From Bolinopsis microptera (taxonomy: Eukaryota > Ctenophora > Tentaculata > Lobata > Bolinopsidae), in the NCBI RefSeq assembly GCF_026151205.1, contig NC_087076.1, forward strand, positions 11,446,902-11,510,901: a DNA stretch of 64,000 bases, given 5' to 3'. Made by a program: the position numbers and the translations under genes. The notes below the pieces were generated by a model that had not been told where the DNA came from, searched no databases, and worked only from the letters and a program-made list of their open reading frames with translations. Below, piece by piece: positions 24,663-37,900 of the stretch; positions within the stretch are counted from its first letter, which is position 1; each line of letters opens with the position of its first letter.

Positions 24663-26234
24663 CTAAAATGAAAGGGTGTGGAGCTCCCAGAATTCAAAGT
24701 CAGGGGCTGGTTTAAAATTATAAATGTACCCAAAAGTTGGTGGTAGGATGCGGCTAATTTGTAAAATTGGTGGTTCACTTCTTAATAAGACTAAGAGGAA
24801 GTATTGATCACAATTATGACTAAATTTTGGTAGAAAATTGGGTCCCCCGTGTATTAATAAAGTAAGAAACATTAATTTCCGCAAAAATTAAAGCAATTTC
24901 TGATAATTAAGATATAATTTTTACCGTGTGAGTGTAATATAGAATGTAATAAAGAAACAAACAATGCTTTGATAGATTGAAACTTTATGAATGATTTTCC
25001 CGTCGATGACAATTGTGACAATTGTTGGTAGTGAATCTTTTTCGTTGACCAGGTTCAGTTTATGTTCAGTTTTTAACACAGAAAATATAATTTTCAATTT
25101 GTCGCATGATAGTTTGTATTTCATAACCTTAAAGGGATTTCTATTAATGAGTAACTATTCTAATTAATTTTAATGTGTCAGTGCCGCGTTCTTACTTCGG
25201 TCAGGGCTCCTTAATCAATATATTTATTATAAGTGTGCAGTGACTAGATAGGCTTGTCGGCAGGACCACTAATTTCTTTGCCTAATTTGGACACTTTTCT
25301 ATGAATATTAATGTCAACTCATTACCTTAATTCAGGATTTCTATCCTGCGGGGCTGCGGTACTCAATTTACTCAAACCTTATAGTCTTATATTTTTCTTT
25401 GAGTATCTTACCGAAAGTTATTGTGTTGCAGATCTCTAAGGTCAAGCTCCTTGTTATTGATGATTAAGTTTAATGGCCGTTACTCCTTCTCGTGTTGTGA
25501 GTCTAAATCCAATACAAATACAATTCCCTTCAGTATACAAAGCGTATCCGATTAGCCGGGGGTATCCGCAGATTCTGTTCTTGAGCTCAGTTTTTAAGGC
25601 TGTACTTTCACATCCACTAGACTAAATTTCAGATTTTCACCAAACAATCCCTCGGGTAATTAAAGCGTCGTATCACCACTGGGTACAATTGAAGAGGAAT
25701 TCGATTAGTTCGAGTTAGAGAAGACCGCCCTTTGTCTATCCAAGTGTATAGTAATCTAACTCTAAGTACCTCAATTTCGTGTGAAAAGGTCGGGCGACTG
25801 CAGCACCAACCTTCTGGGATACCACCCGACTTTTCCTCTGTTCTCTTAATTTGTCAGTCATTTTGCTGCTACTGCTTCCATGCCTGAATAAATGTATTCG
25901 TTACGCCTCATATCTTGCTATTTATAAAGCGAGACGATGTATATCTTTTGCTATTTTACTGACACCGCGACATAAACTTTAACACGACTTTCCGCGAAAA
26001 CCGTGAAAGATAAACCATCGAATATTCTTTCAAAGAATCTTTGCCTGAGTCGAATGGTTTTATAGCCTTTCGAGCAGTGTGAAGAAATAATATTGGCCAC
26101 GGAATAAGAACTTTAGGACCAACAATAAGAACTTTAGGACCAACAAGTGGTGTCAAAATCTCAAAATAAATAAATATTGTTGTCTCTTGACACCACTTTA
26201 GAGTTGGAAATGCAAAATGGACGGATTCCTGCTG
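24663..26234. other. gene-free stretch
   Basis: Nothing with coding character. A 21-bp tandem duplication (AAGAACTTTAGGACCAACAA) lies at 26106-26147, and GTGGTGTCAA near 26147 pairs with TTGACACCAC near 26188. Confidence 0.45.
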
Positions 26235-26243
26235 TATATATAA
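26235..26243 (+). promoter_or_regulatory. TATA box of the single-pass membrane protein gene
   Basis: TATATATAA lies 56 bp before the ATG at 26299, a spacing that leaves a short 5' leader. It supports 26299 as the first exon and argues against a missing upstream signal-peptide exon. Confidence 0.5.
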
Positions 26244-26298
26244 TAACGTTTAACTAGATTAAATTAAATAAATGATTGATAACCAAATCCCCTAGAAA

Positions 26299-27798
26299 AT
26301 GGCTACAGAGGAAGTAATAAAGTATTGCAAGCTATTCCTTCTGAACGACAAATGTGTAGACACTCTATTAGCAGCAGATCAGGCGATAGGCAAATTGAAT
26401 GTATCACACTGCAACACAGAAGAATTCCAAGGCAAAGATTCTATAATTGATTTCGATAAATTCAAGTATTTTGAGAAAGAGGAGGATAATGGTGATGTTA
26501 GCTGCACGCTATGGGAGAACCCCGGATACTCTCCAGCGAGCATCATCCTTCCTGTCATCATCTTTGTTTTATTGTGTTTACTACTCTTTATCATGATGTG
26601 TCAGAACTTGTAAGTTTTTTGTCATGATCTTCTTTCTGGATGTTTACCTTCTTTTAAGGGGTCGTTCACATATTACGTAATCAGCCGAGGGGGGGGGGGG
26701 GCTGCTTACGGTTGATTACGGGGGGGGGGGGGGGGGGGTTTGGTCGTTGATTTCGTATAAATCAACATTTTCTTTTTTGCCCTCTAGAATAATAATAATC
26801 AATTTTACTCTGATAGTGATACAATTTAGAAATTGATCGAATATCCGGCTAAAATAGTAAGTAGTTTAGAAGGTGCTTGGCCGGATATCATAACGTAGTC
26901 GTAATGATTTTTACTGGGCGGCGCTCAGCCTTTCATTCCGCCTAACATCTATTCGTTTATGAAAAGTAGGGAAAAGGTGAAGGGGGGGGGGGGGGGGTTA
27001 AGGCCATGATTACGTAATATTTCGGGGTTGGGTCTTGATTACGGTTGATTACGGAGGGGGGGGGAGGGGGTAAAAATTGTTAAAATATTGATTACGTAAT
27101 ATGTGAACGACCCCTTAAAGCTGAGACGACTCTAATTTTATTTAAGTTGTTTCAGTAATAATGGGTCGTTTTGATATAGTCTGACTCCATCATATTCGTA
27201 CGCAGCAATTAAGAAATAATATATAGTAATAGAGTGGTAGCCGATTTTGGTTCAATATCTGGGCCAGAACCATTCATTAGAGGTGACAAGTCGCCAAAAT
27301 AAACAGTAGTATAGCAGTTTTCCAGTTTAGTCCGACAATAAAATATGTACGCGGAGTCTGGTTTGTTCGCCACAGCCTTAGTTTGACTTGCAACTGTAAA
27401 ATCCTTTTAAATTCGTGGCGATTCAACGTGAATATGCCGTGCAAATATTGATCTTGGATAAGGCGGGGAATCTATAGCAGGAAAATATATGTAAACCTTT
27501 TATGTCATAGACCAATTATAAATACTTTCCCATTCAAACAAACTCTAAACTAAAGAAAATATTTCCCCGCAGAAGAGAAAGGTCGTCGATACGAAAGCAT
27601 TTCTTGGCTAACTACAAAGAGCTAGACCCAACAGATCCTAACGACAAGAAACCGAGCAGAGTACCCCAACAAGAGTTTACATGTGGAGGGGTTACTATTA
27701 ACTTCCAGATGTGCAGTAACCTTGGTAACCAGAAGAAACCTAATGAAGTGAAAACAGAGCAGCCGCCTCCACCGGCACATGATGAACTGAAAGTATAG
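26299..27798 (+). CDS. small single-pass membrane protein, unknown function (2 exons)
   Basis: Exons are 26299-26609 and 27573-27798. The donor CTT|GTAAGT and acceptor CCCCGCAG are clean and the phase matches, giving 178 residues. Residues 1-78 form a small domain with Cys at 10, 19, 38 and 69 and an NVS sequon at 34. One membrane segment follows at about 79-101 (ASIILPVIIFVLLCLLLFIM), then RERSSIRKHF and a hydrophilic tail with TEQPPPPAHDELKV at the C terminus. The basic stretch after the membrane segment puts the tail in the cytosol and the Cys domain outside, without a cleavable signal peptide. The intron holds a TTAA-type MITE. I do not recognise the family. Confidence 0.7.
26658..27114. 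mobile_element. 457-bp TTAA-flanked MITE (piggyBac-like target)
   Basis: Perfect terminal inverted repeats of at least 25 bp (GGGGTCGTTCACATATTACG onward) are flanked by TTAA at 26654-26657 and 27115-27118. The interior has long G tracts (26692-26739, 26981-26998, 27055-27070) and no coding frame. It lies in the intron of the 26299 gene. One end of another copy is at 59530-59578, and relics lie at 1013-1090 and 58945-58996. Confidence 0.8.
26911..26960 (+). mobile_element. hAT-like miniature element, truncated copy nested in the TTAA MITE
   Basis: TTACTGGGCGGCGCTCAGCC matches the left end of the 72-82 bp family. The right end (CCCCAGGTAA) is missing, so it is a decayed nested copy. Confidence 0.6.
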
Positions 27799-27908
27799 CC
27801 GGGTTGGCGGACTAGTGGTCATTTCAGAAACATTTGTTATATGAACTATGATCTTCAGTACAATCTGACTTAATGAAATTGATAATGGAAAGAAGGCGAT
27901 GGCGTGAG

Positions 27909-27914
27909 AATAAA
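27909..27914 (+). terminator. polyadenylation signal of the 26299 gene
   Basis: AATAAA lies 111 bp after the TAG at 27796-27798. Confidence 0.5.
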
Positions 27915-28953
27915 ATGACTGATTATTTACAGCTTGTTTTCGATTTGTTATGAACTTTCCTTTCGAGCTTTATATTTTGTTGCTAATTATTTGACTGCAG
28001 AATCTTTATGATTCTAATTCCGTAGCAAAAGTATAAGAAGGTTTGTATAAGAATATATGTATAAATATAATATTAATAAAAAATTTAGGAAGATTCTGGT
28101 TTTTGCTCACTCATCTAAAGAATCAGCGAAAGAACAAGATGACAGATGAGTGGGGCATTTTTGAAAAGATTTTATTAACTCCAAATGACGATCCTGTAGA
28201 ATTAGAAAGCGATCAAAACTTTACATTTACTTTATGTTCATCCTATTACTTTAATTATCATAATTCCTAATGCTATCCACATGATCAACAGTGAACAGTA
28301 TCCGAGTTTTAAAAGTAATATTACATTTTGTGATAAAATCAAGCTCAAACTAATTTACACTAATTTTTAGTTGAACTTAAACTTGTTTCACATTCAGGGT
28401 AGTTTTAATTTTTCTAGATTTTCTAGATTTATTATAATACATTTCTGATCATGATTGCCCACGGTTTAGGCATAAAAAGTTTTTATAGTTTTACAAAGTG
28501 AAACAGATTTGAATACACTTAAAGTTAATCAACTTCGCGAACGGGTTTGTAATTAAAGAATTTAAATTGTGTCACTAAAACAATGTCAAATTATCGAAAT
28601 TACTTTACTCAAATAAGATTGCGTTCAAAATCATATACTGATCGTTTTATTACTTATTAGTCATCTCAACAATATACTTCTAATGTCCAATTTGAATTCC
28701 TAAAAGTAAAATCATCAAATAATTTAAGATTTATACACTAAAAATCTTTAGATATTAAAACCTTTTAAAAATTCCTCTCCTAATGAAACGGACAATCTTT
28801 TGATTTTTAGAAAGACCTACGTTACGAGATGATATACATTACTTACGTCTTAATCTACAATTTTTACAAATATTTTGCCAAAACTACACTTAGTGCTACT
28901 GCTAAAAGAGACATGGGGTCTGGAAGAAGGAAAAACAGGAAGAACGATTTACG
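27915..28953. other. gene-free stretch between converging genes
   Basis: AT-rich, presumably 3' flank of the + gene and 3' UTR of the convergent convertase gene. Open frames here are short and low in complexity. Confidence 0.5.
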
Positions 28954-31900
28954 TTAAGTAGGTAAGCCATGGTTTCTTTTCTTTAACTCGTCACTTCGAC
29001 GTTTGAGATCAACCTGAAAACAAAAATATAAGTTTGTGTCTTCATCAGTTAACTGAAAGGTCGATTCAAAGGATGATTAAAATATTTGGTCTATAAAAAT
29101 TCTAGATATATGTCATGCGTTTTACTGTTTACGGATGCTATCCGTCCAAATAATGTTTCATCATGTGAACTTGAAGAACTGTGGGACAGGTCTCAGCAAG
29201 CAAGTTGTTATCACTATCAGTATGATAAAAAATCAGTTTACCTGCGCGCGTCCTTTTTAACCACTTTTGTTAATTTCACTGTGTTACTGTTATAAATACT
29301 TATAAGTATAACAGTAACACAAATAACTATTTGTTATGAATGTGCCAAATTGAAGTATCATGAAACAAATGGTTACATGATCACTGAATCATTTAACGGG
29401 TGATACTCGTAAAATATCTGTTCCATATATTACCGTCGACGAGTCCAACTCGGCGCGGCGCGCGTCCTGGTAGGTTGTAAACCTACAATGTATCATTCGT
29501 AAAAATTGTATTTCTCGGATGATGAATTGATTGACAATGGCAATTGGCAATTGTCAATTCTTTGAACAGATTGTAGCTCAGCTCACGAAATCATATCTTA
29601 TCCAGCTTGAATGGACAAAAAGGTATTCGTGATCGTGATAATTTTGGGGGACCCCAGGCTATATAATTATAAATGTTCAGAAACATATATCGAAATTTGG
29701 CGGAATGGCAGGCTGAGCGCCTGGCGCCGCCGTCAAATTATTTATGGTAAGCATTAAGAATTTCAATTTATAATGACTTTGCTACTGCTAATTGCTAGAT
29801 GGTCATTCAAGAAAAATTTTATCTGCAGGCACGTCAGTCCCAATGCGTGGCGCTCTTTTCGAGCCTCTCTCATTATTAGTCATTATACGTGCAACGTGAA
29901 AGGAGCGAGTAATAGACTAGCAAGCTAGGTAAGAAAAATTCAGTCTAAACAGCGAAGGCTGAAATTTTAAAATGTCCGACATATTCAAAAATCTCTTCTT
30001 ATATTCTGATTATTTTCCGTTTATCAAAGCTTTCTTTGGTGATAGAACTTTCAGTGCCTCAATTGTGTCTTGTGCCATTCTCAGTGACCGGGACCTTGCT
30101 AGATCATGGTCATTCAAGACAAATTCAGTCAAAACAGTGAAATTTGGGTCGCGGAAGGCTGAATTTTTAAAATGTCCTACCGGTAGGATATTTTCAAAAT
30201 TTCCATTCCATCAAAGTTTTCTCCGGATATACAGCTTCCAGCACCTTGATTGCGACTTGTGTCACTCTCACTATCCTCACTGATAGTGATTGGTCACTGG
30301 TCAAAAATTCAGTCAAAACCACGAAATTTAAGTCAAGGAGACAGCAGAAAAGCTTCGCTTCAAAAATTTCTTTTTATATTCTGATGATTTTCCGTTTATC
30401 AGAGCTATCTTAATCGTGCCACCCTAGTGACCTACATACTATTACTATTAGATTTTGAGTCCTAGTTTATGTTTGCTTTTCATCGCTTTTCATAATTTCA
30501 TGTCCCCTCACCACTTGCTCTAAATAACAAATAAACAGACTTTCGGCCTGGCCAGTGGCCAGTGGCCCTACTTGCGGAAGAGTGTAGCTTCATATAAATA
30601 ACTTGACATACGTTGCATGCCACTTTTCGCGCGCGAAGCGCGCCAATATCTCTGATATTGGGATACAAAACATGTATCAATAAATAACAAAAGTTAATAA
30701 TTTGTGTCGAACAAATTCATTCGGAGCTCACCTTGACTACATCCATGCACTTGGCGCAGCGATTAGCGGAGTCGTAGTAAGCGTGTTCTGCCATATTGCA
30801 GAGAGAATCACAAACCTGGAAAAAGTGTGATAAACTTAAAGACTATGGTTATAATTACTTTAGGTTTGGCTATGTATTACTATTAAATACCTAGTTACAT
30901 TACTGATTATGACATTAGATATAGTTACAGGAACCAAGTGACAATATCAAATAACGGAGTAGTTCGCTGTTTATTAGTCTCATGATTGAAATACTGATAT
31001 CTGGATATTATCCGGTTGGAAGAGACAAGGACAAGTGAAACAAGGAAGTTAGGAGTAAGGGCAAATTTTCGGCGTCAACGCCATCTTCAGGCTCAAATTA
31101 TTTGTTATATAGTAGTGTTGAAAGTATTAAATACTTTCTAATACTTTCAACACTACTATATAACAAATAATTTGAGCCTGAAGATGGCGTTGACGCCGAA
31201 AATTTGCCCTTACTCCTAACTTCCTTGTTTCACTTGTCCTTGTCTCTTACAACCGGATAATATCCAGATATCAGCAAGTGACAATATGATATAAGATATA
31301 GTATTTAATAGATTATCACTAAGACTAAGAGGGTTGGTACGCATGAAAAGAACTAAGAAGGACTAAGAACTAAGATATACAGTGTACAATGTACATCTCA
31401 ATACATGCGTGTGTACATCTTAATACATGCTTGTGAGCCCTACTATACATTGTACATCTTAATGTCTGAGTTTGACTTATTACATTTCGAATTAGTCTTG
31501 TTCTGGGATATAGAACTACATAGTACATAGATTATTAGTTATAGTTACACTAATCTAGTGACTAATGACTATCTACGTCATGGTGCTTATGCTATGATGC
31601 ACTTAAAACTCTGCCTGGGGAGCTAAGGCTTAAATGTTTGCAGATGTTATATATTATATATTAAGATGGCGGAGTCAGAGGCCGGCCGTGTTCAGTAATT
31701 ATAATTCTTAAGTTAAAGTGCAGGTCAACCTACCGAGGAATCATCAGAACTGAAGACAGGAATACTCGGCTCATGCGGAGCGTTTTCCGTACCGAACACG
31801 TCAAGGAACATGTTTTCAAGTTCTGCGATGTATTTGCCGTGGTTCTTGATATGCACGGTCCAAATACCTGTGATTTAAATTAACATTCGTTAAAATCAAA

Positions 31901-34900
31901 GATTACAAATTTAAGAGTCGTTGTTTCTATAGTAGTTTCAGAAGGATCTTTCATGGTGAAATACTAAATCTAGTGAGTTTATTTATAACCTAATCACGTT
32001 CTTCATTTACTTACCATCGGGATTTTCACCGAAGAGGAACACAGTCATAAGTCTCCAGTCAACGAATCCGACAACATCACTATCATACTGCCTGGTGCTG
32101 ATGAGTCTCATCTCAGTTCCTGAAGGTGATATCATGTCGATTGACATGTCACCTCTCCTCGGTGTTTTCATGGTGATCTGCAAGTAGACATGTTCCATGG
32201 ATTTTACCTCGTTGTTAGTGTCATGGCATCCGTCGAAGGGTATCTCTATAGTAATACCCTCATGAGCTGTTATCGCTCGGTTGTATGTTAGTTTTGGAGA
32301 CTGACATCTGTGATCTGGTCCCACGTTAGTCCAGTTCTTAGCAATATTGATCGCCCTATCTGTGTCTATGATACCATACCCGAAGTTGGTGTGGGTTGCA
32401 CGGTTAGCAGCGTTTCTAACCCACCCCTCGTGATGAAACAGCTTGTCAGGCACAGCTGCTCTGACTACCACATGCTGAACATCTCTCCAATGTAGATCAG
32501 GGTTCGCCTGCAGAACTAACGCTAAAATCCCAGCGGCTATTGGAGCGGCTGCGCTGGTTCCGGAGTGTTTTTTAGTGCACTCTCCATGGATATCAGTTGT
32601 AGCGATACTGTGCACAAAGCCGCTACTAAATGTAGAGGCTAGAGCAGAGGCACATGGTTCAGCGTAGTAGGGCGTGTCTCCATTGAGTCCCACAGCGCTG
32701 ATGCTTACACTCCATCTCATCGTCTGATAACCATCAGCGTTGCAATCATCATTCTTCCCTCCGTTACCTCCGGCCCACACGTAGATGGTCCCTTTTCCTC
32801 CTCTTCCATTTTTCATAGCCGCTTCCAGAACCTCGGATGTGATCCCTTTTGGTCCGTCCATGGACTTTCCGTTATCAGGAGGTCCCCAGGAAGCTGAGAA
32901 AATGTCAATGTAATCAACATTGAATCCGAGAGCCTTGCTCTCCATGATACGGGTAACCGGGCCGTCTAGGATCCTGATGCCTCCAATTTTGGAATCAAAG
33001 GCCACCCCAACCCCGCACACGCTATTGTTCCTAGCCGCAGCAATCTCCCCCGCACACCGTGTACCGTGCCTGTTGGGTTCGTTACTGGCGTACCGAGGCG
33101 AAGGGTCTTCATCGTCATCCTGCATGTCGTAGCTTGCTAAGGGGTCGTAGTTGTCAGCCAAATCTGCGTGATTTTTCTCGAGACCATCGTCAATGACACA
33201 AACCACCACCCCGCTACCGTTGTAGCCCTTGTCCCAGGCTGGCTGGATGTTGATATTGTACTCGTACCTCTCAAACGGTCCTGCGTCTTCAGAGTTTAAA
33301 AACCACTCATTCGCCCATATAGGGTCATTGTACAGCTCGTGCTTACTGTCGATGGAATGATTTAAAAAATCACAAATTTACCATTAAAGGCTAACCTACA
33401 ATCATGATTGACATTGAATCTGATAAACTTCTACAATCTTACAATAAGGTTCGTAAAGGAATTTACATTTTTAAACCCGTCCCCTGAATAATCGTTACTT
33501 ATAATTCGAAAGATTATGTTTGTCTGTCTGTAGAATGTAATGTACGACCGCCCACGTACAAATTTGCTGAGAAATAAGAAGTTGTAAAGTAACCATGGTA
33601 ACGGTGTTAAAAGTGCACTTGCACGTGCAAGGATTTGAGAGGGGCATTTTGATCAGTTTTTTGTTATTACGTGGTGTTCAGTGCGAGCTATATTTTAATT
33701 GGCTGTATCTTCGGTTGTGATGGATATTTGTTGATGCTATAAAAACTGACTACCAAAGAATACTGTTAGCTTCCTCCCTGTGACCACGGGCTTTCTAGTC
33801 TATAATATAATTCGAAAGATTATCTCTGTCTGTACGACCGCCCACGTGCAAATTAGGTAAAAGGCAAAAGGTTGCATAGTAACGGTGTTGGAACGCGCAC
33901 GTGCACATGCAAAGATTTGCGAGCGACATTTTGATCGGTTTTGTGTTATAAAGTTGTGTTTAAAGTGTTTTAGTTTTACATTGAAATGGGCTGTATCTTC
34001 GGTCGGAATGGATATTTTTTGATACGATAAAAACTAACTATCAAAGAATACTACCAACTCCCTCCCTCGGGCCTTCTAGTTATATTATAATTATACAATA
34101 AAGCAATAATTACATGATCACCTGATTCGATTTCCTCGCTTATCAAGCTGTAGGACCTCATCCTGCTCGCTGCTCTCGATCATCTCATGTAGATTCAGCT
34201 GATTAGTAACATCACGTCTGAGTCTGGAGTGCCTCTTTTTTAGTTCTTTGTGTCGGAAGTGGTAAAGATTGTCGAAGTGTCTCTTGTGCAGCTGAAATAA
34301 AGGAAATGTTGTAATAATCTTAATGCTTTAATGTTAATACTTGATATGGTTGCAGTAGAAGAGACAAAATGAAAGTGTGGTAGAATGGTTATAGAAGTGT
34401 GCATAATACCACCATTGACCTAATAATAGTATACTATTATAATATTATACCTTAATACCGCACGTTTTTGCACCATTAGTGATCTGCCGTTATTTGTTCT
34501 AACTTCTATAAAATTTATTTATTTCAGCTTGGTATATCGTTGTATACGATGAGATAAGAAAGACATGCTCATAACTATGGTGAGGGTCAAACGTTTTTCA
34601 TGAAGTAACATCAAACTCAAAGACATCGGAAGATCGCAATTTAATCCCTCAACAGATTAAAATTGAGTCAATATGGAAGTCCTAAGAAAACCACTAATAC
34701 TACTACCATTTTCATCGTTACGGGTAAACCGTCCCTAAAACGTCACCTGTTTTTTGGGCCCAGATTGCCGAGTTAGGGCTAAATTTACAGGGTTCTGAAG
34801 TGTCTAGGAATAATATTTAAACCTTTTTCTAGCCTGCCAGGAAGATTTGGAGATTTGAAAATAAAATCAGGTACAATTTTTTTGACGTTGAAATGGAGTC

Positions 34901-37900
34901 ACTTTTAAAACACCACCCCTAAAATGTCAACTCTATATGTGTGATAATTACAAAATGTACAGGAGGCCTGATTTATCTTTTGTCACTAGTACTATTTGTT
35001 TTGTCTTATTAAAACATTAAGCTACTTGAAAACATTCACTCACTAAAGGAAGTACCTCAAAACCGTAATCAGCCCCTAAAATGTCACGTGCACCACCCCT
35101 AAAACGTCAGCTAAAACAGGTTGTGTAGCACTCAGAATGTAGCTCAATTATTAATTTTAATCACTTCTGGGACAAATATAACCTATTTCTGAGAGGTGTC
35201 GACCAGAATTTCTCTCTCTGTTGAAAAAAAATGGTGGAATTTAGTCAATTTACTTTTTGTGACATTTTGGGGACTTTTTTTTGAATACCCAGAACTTACG
35301 GCAAAACAGTAACTCAGTCAACAAAATTTACACCTGTAGTTAGATTATCTAGTTATAAACTAACAATTTGCACAAAAGAAATGGATTCAATGTGATTTTA
35401 ACCTAGTGCAAATTGCATGTTTTAATTGCATTTTTTGGGATTTTTAACATCATCCTGCATTTTGGCAATTGTAGTGACCTGTAGTTAACTAAGCCAACCC
35501 AGTAATCGATCTGACCTTCTCTATAGACTAGATTTGACTGCTTTTAGCAAAATTGAATGTCAAAAACTACGGTTTTTGGTACTTACTAGTTTATGGTAAA
35601 CCTATGATATGCCCCCTAAAATGTCATTTTTTCTCCCCTAAAATGTCAAATTTGTATTTTGTTCGCATGGTGTGCGATAATAGCTCTTGTTTTGGCACTT
35701 GTTAATTATTAACATCAACTATTAATGAAATGTGAGTATGCATTGCATCTTAGGAAAAGCCTGAGTAATTTGATCAGGTTAAAATGACATTTTAGGGGGG
35801 ATAATTAGACATTTTAGGGGATGTTTATTGCGATTAATAAAATAAAACTAATTCCTTGAGCTGCCAAAGCTTTCCAATATTACCATTAGATGCTAAATAT
35901 GATGTTTAATAGGCTGGTACCTCCATTTTATGGTGCTTGTAGTCTCAAAGCCAGAATCTGATAAAATTACATTTTAGGGGGCGGCCAGGTGACATTTTAG
36001 GGGAGGGTAGTAATATTGAGTAATGTATAACTTTCCATATCTCCAGTCATATGTACAAAGTTGCTAAAATATGTAAATATCACTATCCTAGACCAAAACC
36101 GAGTTAATATTAATGAATTCCAGAGTTATAAAATTGTGCGCTTTTTTTCAAAAGTAAAAAATTCGTACAAAGTGAAAAAATGCCCTTATGGCATCATTTA
36201 GATTCAATTTCAGGATGTGGCAGGGTCTGAATGATATTTTTTTATGTTTAGGAGTTACAAATGATTAGGTAATATACTTTCTAAGAAGATGGGATCCAAT
36301 CAATCAAGAGTGGCGTTTTAGGGGTGGGTGACATTTTAGGGGCGGTTTACCCGTATACTTTTTATTTGCTTCTATTTATGACCTCCTTCCCCCCCCCCCC
36401 TCATCAAAGTTATAGAGATTTGTTTCCAGCGGTACTGCTCAGAATTACACAATATGTAGTTAATTTACAGAGAACAGTGTACATAGTACACGGAATACAA
36501 TATCCTCCATGTTCAATACAATGAGCAGGATTTCTATTGTTTAGGCACTACGTGTAGTACTAGTAATAAAGCACACGTACTACTTTTTCGATCAAACCTA
36601 TCTGAGTGTGTTAAATCACTCTACCATCTACATTTGAATGTCGAGATTGTTTCAGAAGAAACGTTGGCATGGCATTTTTTCTGGACGCTTCTTCCGAATC
36701 ACTCCGCATGACATGGGCGCAATTAAACTGTTTTGATCACGTGACCGGTGACATGCTAATAAAATGAAGTACGTCAAATATGTCGCAAGTTAACCATATG
36801 AATGCGAGGGTTGAGTGATTTAATCATGACCTGATGATCTTGTCGCCATATTTTCTCATAGATACATGTACGTCTATCAAATATATTTGCTATCAAATGC
36901 CACGTGAATTAATTTTAATAAGATTGACCCCATGATCAATATCTTAACCAAATTAAATTGTGAACATATGACATTAGTGATATATGATCTTTAAATTCTA
37001 TTCTCCAAGTGTTTGTTTTGGGTTGCGAAAAGGAAAGGGCCTATATCTCATTACAGTTACAATCTGTTGGTCAAATATTTCAGATTCTTAAGACCAACAA
37101 AGAAAAGAGCCCGATATTGAGTCACAACCTCCATCACAATGCAATGATCTTAATGACCAGCCTGCTACACGGGCATCATTACTTCTCATCACAATAGTCT
37201 CCTAAGATCGGACAATGAAGAATGGAGCAATACTTGACGGATGATTTCTTCACAACGATCGCTGCATTAATAGTTTGCCAGCCAACAATGAGCTGAAAGA
37301 TGTAATGATATTGGGCTATGATTACAAATACGTGATTAAATAACTCGACCGTAATCTCACAAAACTCCACAGAAGCACTCCTCCTTTTCAAAGGAACGTT
37401 TCCTCTACATAGCAACAATCAAAATGTGAGAGTAGTGAACTGAAAACTACAGTCATCTCATGTTATGATAATTTTTTCAATACACTTACAGACATTTACT
37501 TCACACATATGTTTACTTCAAGGCGGTGATTTTTTCCCTACTCTTGCCGAAGGCAAAAAGATCGTAGGGAATAAGTAATCGGGTTTAGATATATGAGGTG
37601 GCCCGATGGACCTGCGATGACGACAAAAGTCTGCTCCTTCGTAATATAGACCACTCCCCTATAATTGAGTGTATAGGAAGCGTCTGTTATGCTGCGCGCG
37701 ACGCTAGCCATGTGTTAATTAATTACAGTGAAATTCCTCCTTCGCAAAGTTATTTTCCGCAATTTTCTGGATTCATTTATTGTTGATGCAAGGCGCTGCA
37801 TTGGTCAAATAAATCGTCAAATTTTACCATTAACCATGCACGAATCCCACTGGTTATTTATAAAAAACATAGTATGTAAATATGGTGCACTTTTTTCCAG

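Noticed and set aside
32310-33132. Plus-strand frames opposite convertase exon 3
   Set aside because: Antisense shadows of a conserved subtilase domain.
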